From the NCBI GenBank assembly GCA_964630775.1, contig CAZVYY010000006.1, positions 62,001-126,000 of the forward strand: 64,000 nt of DNA. The letters run 5' to 3'. A model generated the notes under the pieces. That model ran no database searches. It was not told where the DNA came from and saw only the letters and a program-made list of their open reading frames with translations. The position numbers and the translations under genes were made by a program. The first letter of the stretch is position 1; each line of letters begins with the position of its first letter. Shown piece by piece: positions 42,320 to 51,949 of this stretch. This DNA is from Anaeroglomus sp964630775 (GTDB taxonomy: Bacteria; Planctomycetota; Phycisphaerae; Sedimentisphaerales; Anaerohalosphaeraceae).

Positions 42320-43435
42320 ATGAATCCAATTCCCGTCAACACACCATCACTGACCGGCAACGAGGAAAAATATCTCGCGGACTGCATCCGCACCGGCTGG
42401 ATTTCCTCCGAAGGCCCGGCCATCAGGGAATTTGAGCAGACATTCGCCGCCAAAATCGGACGCCGCTGCGGAATCGCCGTCAGCAACGGCACCGCCGCCC
42501 TTGAAATCGCCGTCAGAGCCTTGAATCTCGGCCCCGGCGATGAAGTCATCCTGCCGACATTCACTATTATTTCCTGTGCCGCCGCCGTCGTCAAAGAAGG
42601 GGCCATCCCCGTCGTCGTCGATGCCGACCCTGTCACATGGAATATGGACGTCACCCAACTTGCAGAAAAAATCACCGCCCAAACCCGAGCCATCATGCCC
42701 GTTCACATCTACGGCCTGCCCGTTGATATGGATCCGATTATCGAACTGGCCCGCAGGTACAATCTCAAAATCATTGAAGACGCTGCCGAAGCCCACGGCC
42801 AGACCTACAAAGGCAAACCCTGCGGCACCTTCGGCGACCTGAGCATCTTCAGTTTTTACCCCAATAAGCTCATCACCACCGGCGAAGGCGGCATGCTTGT
42901 AACCGACGATGAAACTCTCGCCGAGCGCTGCCGCAGCCTTCGTAACCTGTGCTTTCAGCCCCAGCGACGTTTTATCCATGAAGAACTCGGCTGGAATTAC
43001 CGCATGACCAACCTCCAGGCCGCACTTGGTCTGGCCCAGTTGGAACAGTGGAACAGCTTTATTCAGCGAAAACGCAAAATGGGCCGCCTTTATACGAAAT
43101 TATTAACAGGCGTTCAAGGTATCCAATTGCCCCTTGAAAAGACAGACCATGCCGACAATATCTATTGGGTATTCGGACTTGTCGTGGATGAAAAATTAGG
43201 CTCCGCAAAAACCATCATGGACAGATTGGCCCAGGACCAAATTGGCACCCGCCCGTTTTTCTATCCCATGCACCAGCAGCCGGTCTTCCAAAAAATGGGT
43301 TTGTTTTCAGGCCTTTCCTGCCCCGTTGCCGAACGCATCGCCGAACAGGGTTTCTACCTGCCGTCGGGCCTCGGATTAACCGAAGACCAGATCGTCTATA
43401 TCGCCGACTGCCTTAAACAAGTCTTGAAATCATAA
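42320..43435 (+). CDS. DegT/DnrJ/EryC1-type sugar aminotransferase
   Basis: PLP-dependent aminotransferase of nucleotide-keto-sugars, 371 residues, close in pattern to perosamine synthase-like enzymes. Diagnostic blocks are SNGTAALEIAVRALNLGPGD, EDAAEAHGQTYKGKPCG and the PLP lysine in SFYPNKLITTGEGGM, with YRMTNLQAALGLAQLEQ. It starts 12 bp after the fusion gene and suggests an amino sugar is built for the flagellar glycan. Final product unknown. Confidence 0.93.
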   Translation: MNPIPVNTPSLTGNEEKYLADCIRTGWISSEGPAIREFEQTFAAKIGRRCGIAVSNGTAALEIAVRALNLGPGDEVILPTFTIISCAAAVVKEGAIPVVVDADPVTWNMDVTQLAEKITAQTRAIMPVHIYGLPVDMDPIIELARRYNLKIIEDAAEAHGQTYKGKPCGTFGDLSIFSFYPNKLITTGEGGMLVTDDETLAERCRSLRNLCFQPQRRFIHEELGWNYRMTNLQAALGLAQLEQWNSFIQRKRKMGRLYTKLLTGVQGIQLPLEKTDHADNIYWVFGLVVDEKLGSAKTIMDRLAQDQIGTRPFFYPMHQQPVFQKMGLFSGLSCPVAERIAEQGFYLPSGLGLTEDQIVYIADCLKQVLKS

Positions 43436-43447
43436 ACCGGAACCACG

Positions 43448-44218
43448 ATGTCCGTTTTTCAGCATTATGCCCGCTATTACGATTTGCTCTATCAGGATAA
43501 AGATTATCCGGCTGAGATTGCATACATAGTGGATAAGATAACCCGCTATCAGCCGGCCGCCAAAACCATCCTCGACCTCGGCTGCGGCACAGGCCGACAT
43601 GCCTGCCTCCTGGCCGAAATAGGCTACGATGTCGTCGGAGTCGATTTCAGTGAATCCATGATCGCCTTAGCCAGAGATCGGCGAAATCGGCAAAAAATCA
43701 ATTCACAATGTCTGGTTTTCCAGCAGGGCGATATCCGGCATCTCAACCTGAACAAGCAGTTCGATGTCGTCATCTCCCTGTTTCATGTCTTCAGCTACCT
43801 GACGGCCAATGAGGACCTGACACAGGGCTTCCAAACCGTCTCCCGCCACCTCAAACCCGGCGGACTTTTCCTGTTTGATTTCTGGTATGGCCCAGCCGTC
43901 CTGACACAGCAGCCCGAAATCCGGACCAAAAACCTCGCCGATGAAGTCATCGAAGCTCAGCGGCTTGCCCGTCCCGAAATGCACATTAACGACAATATTG
44001 TCGATGTTAATTACGACCTGTCTATTCGTGAATGCTCCACCGGCAAAGTCGATACCGTCCGCGAGCAGCACCGGATGCGATACCTTTTTCTGCCCGAGGT
44101 GCGGCAGTATATTCAGAACGCCGGCCTTCAGTACCTCTTCGCCGAGGAATGGCTGACCCGCTGTACCCCCTCAGCCCAAACATGGGGCGTCTGCTGCGGT
44201 GCTGCTCATTCACGGTAG
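43448..44218 (+). CDS. Class I SAM-dependent methyltransferase (sugar-modifying type)
   Basis: 256 residues. SAM motif ILDLGCGTGRHACLLAEIGY with GVDFSESMIALAR, then FDVVISLFHVFSYLT and HLKPGGLFLFDFWYG. The pattern resembles N- or C-methyltransferases of amino sugars such as the TylM1/DesVI group. It is 12 bp after the aminotransferase, so methylation of an amino sugar is a reasonable inference. It ends the continuous plus-strand run. Confidence 0.88.
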   Translation: MSVFQHYARYYDLLYQDKDYPAEIAYIVDKITRYQPAAKTILDLGCGTGRHACLLAEIGYDVVGVDFSESMIALARDRRNRQKINSQCLVFQQGDIRHLNLNKQFDVVISLFHVFSYLTANEDLTQGFQTVSRHLKPGGLFLFDFWYGPAVLTQQPEIRTKNLADEVIEAQRLARPEMHINDNIVDVNYDLSIRECSTGKVDTVREQHRMRYLFLPEVRQYIQNAGLQYLFAEEWLTRCTPSAQTWGVCCGAAHSR

Positions 44219-44494
44219 ATGTGGCCTGTCTATTCTGAATCTCCGTATAAAGACCAGTTAAAGAATACTGCACCCAATCAATACAAAATCTGCATCCATA
44301 GTAATACTCTCTTTAAAAGCGGGAAAAAATGATATCAATATCAGTATTTTTCCTTGTTTTGCTGAATCCAATCGGTTTATGCTGGATTGCAATTGTTTTA
44401 CATCGTGGTTTTGCATAAAATGAAATGCCACCTTATGAAGCAAAATCAACAGAATGGTTTCTGTATGATTACCTTTTTCTGAGAGGAGAAAACC
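44219..44494 (+). other. Intergenic region with AT-rich hairpin
   Basis: 276 bp without a gene. An imperfect inverted repeat at about 44321-44352 (GGAAAAA and TTTTTCC enclosing TGATATCAATATCA) followed by T-rich sequence may terminate the island transcript; its low GC makes this uncertain. AGGAG precedes the next start. Confidence 0.35.
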
Positions 44495-47400
44495 ATGAAA
44501 TCAACTATCTCACTTTTTGCCATCCTGACTTTCGCAGGATTGTTATGTCTTGCAGGCATGATGCCCTGTTATGCCGAAGTCACGATTACCATTTCTCCTG
44601 AACTTGCGGTCCAGCAGGGAGCTCAGTGGCACATCCTGTCGGATCCGGGAACATGGTATGATACCAATGTCCCTGTTACGCTGCCGCCGGGAATGCACAC
44701 CATTGAATTCAAAAACCTCTCGGATTGGGCCAAACCCGCGTCGCTGCAGATCGTGGATGCAAGCGGTACTCAGCAGCCTATCGCGGTCAGCTATACCGCT
44801 CTGACTCATCTGCCGCTGGGGGAAATTCCCAATCAGCTCGCCTGGCAGGGACAGACGCTGCGAATGATGATTTGTCTGTCGGATTCAAATGGGCAGGCCA
44901 TGACCAATGCACTCCTTACTGCCCAACTGCAGCCGGCCCCGCAGGGAACCTTCTCGCTGACGCCTGCCATGGAGCCGGGCTATTATGTGCTTAGCTACCT
45001 GCCTGCCGCTGAAGACCGCGATGATTTTTTAATCATTCTTGAAGGCCGCACTCCGGATGATTCGCAGAAGGCCGGCCAACTGGTCCGCATCAGTCCCATG
45101 CAGCAGTTTGTCGATGAAGCCACGATTTTCAAGACAGGCCAGCATACCAAAATGATCTCAGGCATGTCCTCGATTCGGACCAATGAGGATATTCGCAGTG
45201 CAGTCGCCGAAACCTTTAATTACAAAGCCAATACCAAACCCCGCAGCATCCTTATTGAAGGGGACCATATCGAGATCAGCCGCTATAATGATGACAACAA
45301 GCTCTATCTCCAATTATGTGCCGCGACCGATTCGGGTGGAAATGTTCTCAACGCGGACATCAAAAAAGTGGAAATTATCGCGGATGTATTAGTCATCAAA
45401 ACACGACTCTGGATGCCTGCAACCAACGTCACAATAAAAGCGGTGGAATTGTATTTTGAAGATGAAGACCCTGCGACTCCGGCTTGTATTGTCACCACAC
45501 CGGTCATCTTGACAAACCGACCGGCGCTGCCTTCAGGGGCTGCACAGGGTGTCAATGGAGTTGCTGGTTTGAATGCGGGAAATATCACGATTGATGTGAT
45601 GGAATTTCATTCGGCTCAATCCTCCTCCGGAATCACTCCCAAACGATTTATTCTGGATGGCGGCAACGGCCAGCCCGCAGGCCAGGGCAGAAATGGCGCC
45701 AATGGTCCGGCTGTGCCGTATCTGGACAGCATCCAGGTTCGTTTTGAAACCTGGTTAGGAACAGATAAATGGTCCAGTGCTGTCCAATCCGGAGGATCTT
45801 ATAAAATCACCTCCGTGGTATATCGCGACAACTCCTCCATGTGGGATTTCGACTGGGATACATGGCCCACTGGATGGTGCGGTTCAACCACGCTGCCTCA
45901 TGGTTTGCCTGCCGTGCCGGGCGGGTATCCTGGCGCTGGCGGTAATGCAGGAAGTTTAAAAAGCACTGTACCGGCGGATGCTTATTACACCCTATTGGCC
46001 GGCCGCAAAGGCCTCACTGCTGAGATGTATTCGGGAGGACAGCCCGGAACTCCGCAATATTATTTCCAGTTGATATTTGATCTTTACGGGTCTTTCGGCG
46101 GAAGCTATTCGACCAGTTGGGGATATTATGGCTCGGCTCAATGGGGCGCTGCCGCCTATCCGCCGGATGACAGCGGAATTCCCAATGGCCAGCCCGGAAC
46201 CTATGAAGAAATCCCCTCCGGCATGGAGCAGTTTTCGCCGGAAAACTTCAATCAGAATCTCAATATTATCCGGCAGTTCTACCTGGCCAACCAGATCGAC
46301 GTCTGCAAACAGAAAATCGATAAATACATCCAGTTGATCAGCCTGTTTAAACAACGGCCCGAATGGAATGCCCTGCCTTTTGTACGCAAATGCCGAGTCG
46401 AAACCATCTACGGCGATCTTCGCTCCATGCAGAACCGCATCGAAAACGGCCTGGACTACTACGGCAATCCGGCCGGGTGGGCGCCTATGCTCAGCTTTGA
46501 AGTCAACCGGACCATTTTTGATAATGAGATCGACCGGGCCGTCAACATGCTGTATCTGTCTTACTGGCTCAGGGAAGAAGCGTCCAGCGCTCAGCAGCGA
46601 GTCGGGGCTTTATCCGAAACGATTGAGGCCATGAAGGAAGAAATCGTTACCCTCAAACAGCGATATGATGAGGCGGTCAGTTCAATGCCGGACCTCGAGA
46701 CCGAAGCAGTCTTTCTCAAGCAATCCATCGACGTGGTTCAGGGCAAACTGAAAGAACGCGAAAACGCATTGCGCATCCAGGCTCAAAATAATCTTCGCGA
46801 GCCGTGGTGGAAGACCGGACTCAAGATTGCCGGCTCCCTCTGCAGCATGATTCCAGTCTATCAACCTGCTCTGGGTGCCATCGGCAGCGGAATGACCCTG
46901 GCGGCCAATTTCGACCCCGGTGATCCCTGGGCAACGGTGACCGGTGCAGTGGATGTTACCTCAACACTTGTTTCATCCGGGCTTAAGAATTGTGCCCAGG
47001 CACAAAAAGCTGAAATCGACGGCATGGATATGGAACTGGCGGATGATGAACAAGTCAACGAATCGTTCCTGTCCAGTCTGTCCGAGTCCGGTGGTGCCGT
47101 AACCTCCGCATTTTCGCAGATTTCCGGTATTATTTCGGCACGGGAAGCCCCCAAAGACAAAATCGACGCGGAACTGGCCCGGCTGGCTGCCGAAGATGAA
47201 GAATTTCAGGCCTTGGCCGATGAAATCAAAGCCCTTCTGGACAAAAAAGCCGCGCTGACACGCAAAATCGCCATCGCTGTTCAGGATATCAGCTCCATTC
47301 CCAATCAAATCTCGACGAATATCCAGTCGATCAACTGTTTTATGCGGGAAAAGACCTCTGTCGCGGCGGCGTTGAGCAATGAAGCTCTTGAATATTTGAC

Positions 47401-48844
47401 CGCCATGGAAAATCGCGCCAATGATCGCCTTATCAAGTATCACTATTATCTGGCCAAAGGCTACGAATATCGGCTGCTCAAGCCCTACACCAATCCCCTC
47501 GATCTGACCCCCATGTTCAGCAAATTTAAGGATATCGCAACGGTCAATACGCAAAATGGCTATGTGCTTCAGCCGGATCAGTTTACCTCCCTGAAGGCCA
47601 TCTATGAGGATATCCTGTCGGGCATTGCCGAAGAAATCTTCGACCAATACAATCGCAACGCCCGTCCGGAATATACCGTCAAGGCACGCTTCAATCTGCT
47701 GCCCGAAGAGCTGGAAAAGATCAATGCCGGCCGACCGCTGGTGCTGAATCCGATGGATTTGGGTCTGTTTAACGGAATCTATGAAGAAAACCTCCGCATT
47801 TCGGATTTGTCGGTCTATGCCATCACCGCCGACCCCAACGGCAATCCTCTGGGGGATACCGCTTATGTCGATTTGCGAATTGAGCACCCCGGAGAATCGA
47901 AACTCAAATCCAACGGCACCATCTATCTGTTCCGTTACAGCCAGGGCGGAGACTCCCGGCCCATCGAGTGGGGCGGACGGTATAACCTGACCGACCAGAC
48001 CCTCGAAGCCATCCGTCCCAGCGCCGCCAGCGAATCCCTGCTGCGGTCCCTGCTGGAAGGGGATGCCGCCTCGGATATGATGCTCTATTCACTGCCGTCG
48101 GCATGGGCTGACCTGAAGATTTCAAAGAGTTCCGTCAATACCATTCGGACCTCCCGCGGCGTCGTAACGCGAGACAACATTGTCATACGCAGCCTGCGCC
48201 TGGAACTGACCTATGACTTCGTCCGTAAAAATACGAATCTTGCCGAAATCCAGGTCGGCATACTGGAAGCCAGAGAACTCAACGGACAGTGGTTCAGCGA
48301 TACCAGCCGCTTCCAGCCGTGTATCGGCGTCAATCGTCTGGATGAAAACGGACGTCAGAACGGGCGAGGACAGTTCCTTCGCATCTATCGGAAATCCCCA
48401 ACCGATGCCGTGACCCTCTCTGCCCAGCCGGTCTATGGCTCCTGGATATTCCGTGACTGGGTGGACCAGTATGGCCAGTTGATTCCCTATGCTCAGCAGG
48501 GACAAACAAAAATAACCCTGCCGCTGACCTCGGATTATCAGGTCTTTGCCCGCTATGTACCGCGGGACAATCTGGCCGGCGATTTCAATGCAGACAGGCA
48601 GGTCAATGCCGCTGATTTTGCTCTATTGTCGCGATTCTACGGGATGCAGTGCAATAGCCTGAAATTGGATAATATCAACCCGGATTCAGTCGATATCAAT
48701 GACTTGATAAAATGGATTGAATTCTGGCTGATGGATACTCAATCCATCCCGCTGATGCAGTCTGCTATGCAGGCTGCCCCGACCGTAATACCCGCTCCCG
48801 CAAACCGCCGAGTGATTGAAATTGTGGATATTCAATCGAATTAA
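44495..48844 (+). CDS. Giant secreted protein of unknown function with dockerin-like tail
   Basis: 1449 residues, function unknown. A signal peptide ends near CYA (residue 27). Residues about 28-350 are beta-rich (repeat-like 'PVILTNRPALP' style strands), about 350-575 Gly/Tyr/Trp-rich (collagen-like short runs such as GQPAGQGRNGANGP), and about 590-1000 strongly helical with predicted coiled coils (IEAMKEEIVTLKQRYDEAVS, LARLAAEDEEFQALADEIKA) around a hydrophobic stretch (about 770-835, LKIAGSLCSMIPVYQPALGA). About 1050-1330 is beta-rich again. The C terminus carries a calcium-loop pair (GDFNADRQVNAADFALLSRF and DSVDINDLIKWIEFWL) like the dockerin-type tail of Phycisphaerae exported proteins, then 26 more residues. 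The helical core with a central hydrophobic patch recalls alpha-helical pore-forming toxins, but no homology is claimed. Confidence 0.8.
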   Translation: MKSTISLFAILTFAGLLCLAGMMPCYAEVTITISPELAVQQGAQWHILSDPGTWYDTNVPVTLPPGMHTIEFKNLSDWAKPASLQIVDASGTQQPIAVSYTALTHLPLGEIPNQLAWQGQTLRMMICLSDSNGQAMTNALLTAQLQPAPQGTFSLTPAMEPGYYVLSYLPAAEDRDDFLIILEGRTPDDSQKAGQLVRISPMQQFVDEATIFKTGQHTKMISGMSSIRTNEDIRSAVAETFNYKANTKPRSILIEGDHIEISRYNDDNKLYLQLCAATDSGGNVLNADIKKVEIIADVLVIKTRLWMPATNVTIKAVELYFEDEDPATPACIVTTPVILTNRPALPSGAAQGVNGVAGLNAGNITIDVMEFHSAQSSSGITPKRFILDGGNGQPAGQGRNGANGPAVPYLDSIQVRFETWLGTDKWSSAVQSGGSYKITSVVYRDNSSMWDFDWDTWPTGWCGSTTLPHGLPAVPGGYPGAGGNAGSLKSTVPADAYYTLLAGRKGLTAEMYSGGQPGTPQYYFQLIFDLYGSFGGSYSTSWGYYGSAQWGAAAYPPDDSGIPNGQPGTYEEIPSGMEQFSPENFNQNLNIIRQFYLANQIDVCKQKIDKYIQLISLFKQRPEWNALPFVRKCRVETIYGDLRSMQNRIENGLDYYGNPAGWAPMLSFEVNRTIFDNEIDRAVNMLYLSYWLREEASSAQQRVGALSETIEAMKEEIVTLKQRYDEAVSSMPDLETEAVFLKQSIDVVQGKLKERENALRIQAQNNLREPWWKTGLKIAGSLCSMIPVYQPALGAIGSGMTLAANFDPGDPWATVTGAVDVTSTLVSSGLKNCAQAQKAEIDGMDMELADDEQVNESFLSSLSESGGAVTSAFSQISGIISAREAPKDKIDAELARLAAEDEEFQALADEIKALLDKKAALTRKIAIAVQDISSIPNQISTNIQSINCFMREKTSVAAALSNEALEYLTAMENRANDRLIKYHYYLAKGYEYRLLKPYTNPLDLTPMFSKFKDIATVNTQNGYVLQPDQFTSLKAIYEDILSGIAEEIFDQYNRNARPEYTVKARFNLLPEELEKINAGRPLVLNPMDLGLFNGIYEENLRISDLSVYAITADPNGNPLGDTAYVDLRIEHPGESKLKSNGTIYLFRYSQGGDSRPIEWGGRYNLTDQTLEAIRPSAASESLLRSLLEGDAASDMMLYSLPSAWADLKISKSSVNTIRTSRGVVTRDNIVIRSLRLELTYDFVRKNTNLAEIQVGILEARELNGQWFSDTSRFQPCIGVNRLDENGRQNGRGQFLRIYRKSPTDAVTLSAQPVYGSWIFRDWVDQYGQLIPYAQQGQTKITLPLTSDYQVFARYVPRDNLAGDFNADRQVNAADFALLSRFYGMQCNSLKLDNINPDSVDINDLIKWIEFWLMDTQSIPLMQSAMQAAPTVIPAPANRRVIEIVDIQSN

Positions 48845-49089
48845 ATAACAAACCAAAACAAATGCACGTAGTGGATTGAAAATATCTTTTGTGAGGTTTT
48901 TCTGCTCTTGCCGTTTGAGTATGGATAACGAATTCTGGTTCACGGAAATATCCTGTTTATCGTGACTGCCAATTTCATTCTGAATTCCATGATATGAAAA
49001 ACATCTGGAATATTCAAGCTTTTTCGTTATTCTACACCGGCAGACAGCGTCATAAAGATATCGCAAACAGATGCATGCGGAGTATGAGT
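48845..49089. other. Intergenic region before the PL11 lyase
   Basis: 245 bp. Short inverted repeat TCACG/CGTGA around 48940-48963; no convincing promoter or small gene seen. An in-frame ATG at 48994 exists but has no ribosome site and would put an extra 32 residues before the signal peptide. Confidence 0.4.
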
Positions 49090-50952
49090 ATGGTTACACA
49101 GTATCGATATGCTGGTTTGACAGCAGCCGTTTTATGGATGGCAATAACTGTTGTCTCGCACGCTGCCGACCGCCAAATGGAATACCTTGACCGCGGCCTC
49201 GCTGCGATTCGCACCGACCCCAATACCGTGTTTCTCAGTTGGCGGCTGCTGGGCACCGATTCCAAAGAGATCGCATTCAATCTGATCCGCAGCCGCGATG
49301 GCAAAAACCCGACAAAGCTTAACCCTATCCCGATTAAAGGCCAAACATGCTTTATCGATACCCAGGCCGATTTTTCGACACCGATAAGCTATCAGGTCTG
49401 CACCGTCCTCGACGGCAATGAACAACCCGCAGATAAACTCCTCGTTTTAGCTGCCGATACCCCCATCCAGCCCTATCTGACAATCCCTCTCAAAACCCTT
49501 CCGCGTCACCGCCCCGGCGATGCCTCTGCAGGGGACCTCGACGGTGATGGCCAATATGAAATCGTCCTCAAACAGGAGGTGCGTCCCCGCGATAACTCCG
49601 GCAGCGGTACCACAGGCCAGACCAAGCTGGAAGCCTATAAACTCGACGGCTCATTCCTCTGGCGGATTGACCTGGGCATTAATATCCGCGAAGGAGCCCA
49701 CTATACCCAGTTCATGGTCTATGACCTCGACGGCGACGGCAGGGCGGAAATCGCCTGCAAGACCGCCGACGGCACCATTGACGGCACTGGCAAGGTTCTC
49801 GGCGACTCCAATTCCGACTACCGCAATGAAAACGGCAAAATTCTCGACGGCCCTGAGTTTTTGACCGTCTTTGACGGCCGTACCGGTGCCGAACTGGCAA
49901 CCGTTCCTTATATTCCGCCGCGCGGACAGGTGACCGCATGGGGTGACAACACCGGCAACCGCGTGGACCGTTTTCTGGCCTGCGTTGCCTATCTGGATGG
50001 CCGGCGTCCCAGCCTTGTGATGTGTCGCGGCTACTATACCCGCACCGTCTTGGCCGCATGGAACTGGCGCGACGGTAAATTGACTCCCCTGTGGACCTTC
50101 GACAGCGACATGGCCCCCGACGGCGACAAATACCGCGGCCAGGGCAACCACAACCTGTCCGTCGGCGATGTGGACGGCGATGGCAAAGATGAAATCATCT
50201 ACGGTGCCTGCGTCATCGACGATGACGGCAGGGGACTGTATTCCACCGGCCTGGGCCACGGCGATGCCATGCATTTATCCGACATCGACCCTGAGCGTCC
50301 CGGCCTGGAAGTCTTCGGCATTCATGAAAATCCACGCCATCCCTATGGCGCCAACCTCCGCGACGCCGCCACCGGAAAAGTCCTCTGGGGGCTGCAATCC
50401 AATGATGCCGTGCGGGGGGTATCCATGGATATCGACCCCCGTCACCCCGGCTATGAATGCTGGGCCGTCGGCGGCGGTCTGGATGGACTTTACAACTGCA
50501 AAGGACAAAAAATCGCCGACCGCAAACCATCCTCCTGCAACATGGGTATCTGGTGGGATGGCGACCTGCTGCGGGAACTGCTCAACGGCACCACCATTGA
50601 AAAATGGAATCATCTTGAAGCCTCCGCCGTCCGCCTCCTCGAAGCCAGAGACTTCGACTGCACCCGTATCAACGGCTCTAAATCCAATCCCTGCCTCTGT
50701 GCCGACATCCTTGGCGATTGGCGAGAAGAATTGATACTGCCCACTCGTGACGGCAGCCAGTTGCGAATTTTCACCACGACCATTCCGACGACGATTCGCA
50801 TGCCCACATTAATGCATGACCCGGTGTACCGGCTCAGCGTTGCCTGGCAGAATGTCGGCTATAACCAGCCCACCCAGCCCGGCTTCTATCTCGGTCATGA
50901 TATGAAGCCCGTCTCGCCCCCCGCAATCCAAACCACGCAACCTCGCAATTAA
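49090..50952 (+). CDS. Secreted rhamnogalacturonan lyase, PL11
   Basis: Cleaves the rhamnose-galacturonate backbone of rhamnogalacturonan I by beta-elimination. The ATG at 49090 is chosen because GGAG lies 7-10 nt upstream and it gives a direct signal peptide (hydrophobic segment then SHAAD); the protein is then 620 residues, normal for the family. PL11 hallmarks: MEYLDRGLAAI, N-terminal beta domain, then the eight-bladed propeller with many DxDGDG calcium loops (SAGDLDGDGQYEIVLK, MVYDLDGDGRAEIACKTADG, SVGDVDGDGKDEI) and HGDAMHLSDIDPERPGLEVF. No dockerin-like tail. Confidence 0.93.
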   Translation: MVTQYRYAGLTAAVLWMAITVVSHAADRQMEYLDRGLAAIRTDPNTVFLSWRLLGTDSKEIAFNLIRSRDGKNPTKLNPIPIKGQTCFIDTQADFSTPISYQVCTVLDGNEQPADKLLVLAADTPIQPYLTIPLKTLPRHRPGDASAGDLDGDGQYEIVLKQEVRPRDNSGSGTTGQTKLEAYKLDGSFLWRIDLGINIREGAHYTQFMVYDLDGDGRAEIACKTADGTIDGTGKVLGDSNSDYRNENGKILDGPEFLTVFDGRTGAELATVPYIPPRGQVTAWGDNTGNRVDRFLACVAYLDGRRPSLVMCRGYYTRTVLAAWNWRDGKLTPLWTFDSDMAPDGDKYRGQGNHNLSVGDVDGDGKDEIIYGACVIDDDGRGLYSTGLGHGDAMHLSDIDPERPGLEVFGIHENPRHPYGANLRDAATGKVLWGLQSNDAVRGVSMDIDPRHPGYECWAVGGGLDGLYNCKGQKIADRKPSSCNMGIWWDGDLLRELLNGTTIEKWNHLEASAVRLLEARDFDCTRINGSKSNPCLCADILGDWREELILPTRDGSQLRIFTTTIPTTIRMPTLMHDPVYRLSVAWQNVGYNQPTQPGFYLGHDMKPVSPPAIQTTQPRN

Positions 50953-50977
50953 GGTTGGCCAAACAAGCCCAATACAA

Positions 50978-51949
50978 TTATCGCTCAGCGCCGGAGGATT
51001 TCTCGGAACGCGTCTCCTGCTCCCGCAGCCAGTTCACCGGTGCCAGATCATCGGTAAGTGCCCTGACCTTCGGGGCCGGAACCGCCTCCGGATCCAGCCA
51101 ACTCGCTACCTCCACCAGATCAAAAGACAACTCCAGCGTCTGCTGAATCTGTTCGGCCCTGTTCATCACCTCCTCAACGGTCAACACCTCACACTTCACC
51201 CCCGGCGACACCAGCATCGCATTGCCCGACAAATCCCCAAAAAACACCTGACATCGCTGGAATACATCCAGAAACGTCTTGAATTCCGCATCAAACAACT
51301 GGTTGGTCGAGAACACATTGGCCACTACCACCCCATCCTCATCCAGCACGCCGCTGACCTCCTTCAGAAATTCCTTGGTCATCAGATGAAACGGGATATA
51401 GTCCCCGTTAAAGGCATCCAGAATAATAATATCATATTTCGGCACAGGCTTGCGGCGAAGCTGCTTTTTGATAAACATCCGCCCATCATCCACATACACT
51501 TTGAGCTTGTCGTCGGTCTTGAATCCCATATACTTTGTCGCAATCGGCGGAATATCCGGGTCGATTTCCGCCACATCAATCTCAAGGTCCGGGAAATAAT
51601 ACCGCATCTCCCGCGGAATCACGCCGCCCCCCAGCCCCAGCACCAGCATCCGTTTCGGCTGGGGATTATACAGCAGCCCGCAGAACATCATCTTCGAATA
51701 CTCCAGCAGATGCTCCCGCAGATTCTCCATATCCACCTGGCTCTGGATATGCAGCCCGGCCCGTTTGCCGAACCGCAGCGTTACCACCGACCCTTCCTGG
51801 TACACAAAAATGCTGTTATAGAGCGAGTTTTTCTCATGAATCACCCGGCCCATCGAATACAGCGCCCCCCGGCAGACCGACCCCGCCGGCCACAGCCACA
51901 CCAGGCACATCATCCCCGCCAAAACCGTATATCGCAGTGAATTTTTCAT
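50978..51949 (-). CDS. Spermidine-synthase-like protein, catalytic half of a split pair
   Basis: 323 residues, with an N-terminal hydrophobic segment (YTVLAGMMCLVWLWPAG) and an aminopropyltransferase/methyltransferase-like Rossmann domain: MLVLGLGGGVIPREM, VDVAEIDP-like IDVAEIDPDIP, KVYVDDGRMFI and YDIIILDAFNGDYIPFHL. The usual spermidine-synthase catalytic Asp region is present in modified form, so the true substrate is uncertain. The ATG at 51949 overlaps the stop of the upstream membrane half (ATGA), showing coupled translation. It converges on the PL11 gene with a 25-bp gap. Confidence 0.83.
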   Translation of the reverse strand: MKNSLRYTVLAGMMCLVWLWPAGSVCRGALYSMGRVIHEKNSLYNSIFVYQEGSVVTLRFGKRAGLHIQSQVDMENLREHLLEYSKMMFCGLLYNPQPKRMLVLGLGGGVIPREMRYYFPDLEIDVAEIDPDIPPIATKYMGFKTDDKLKVYVDDGRMFIKKQLRRKPVPKYDIIILDAFNGDYIPFHLMTKEFLKEVSGVLDEDGVVVANVFSTNQLFDAEFKTFLDVFQRCQVFFGDLSGNAMLVSPGVKCEVLTVEEVMNRAEQIQQTLELSFDLVEVASWLDPEAVPAPKVRALTDDLAPVNWLREQETRSEKSSGAER

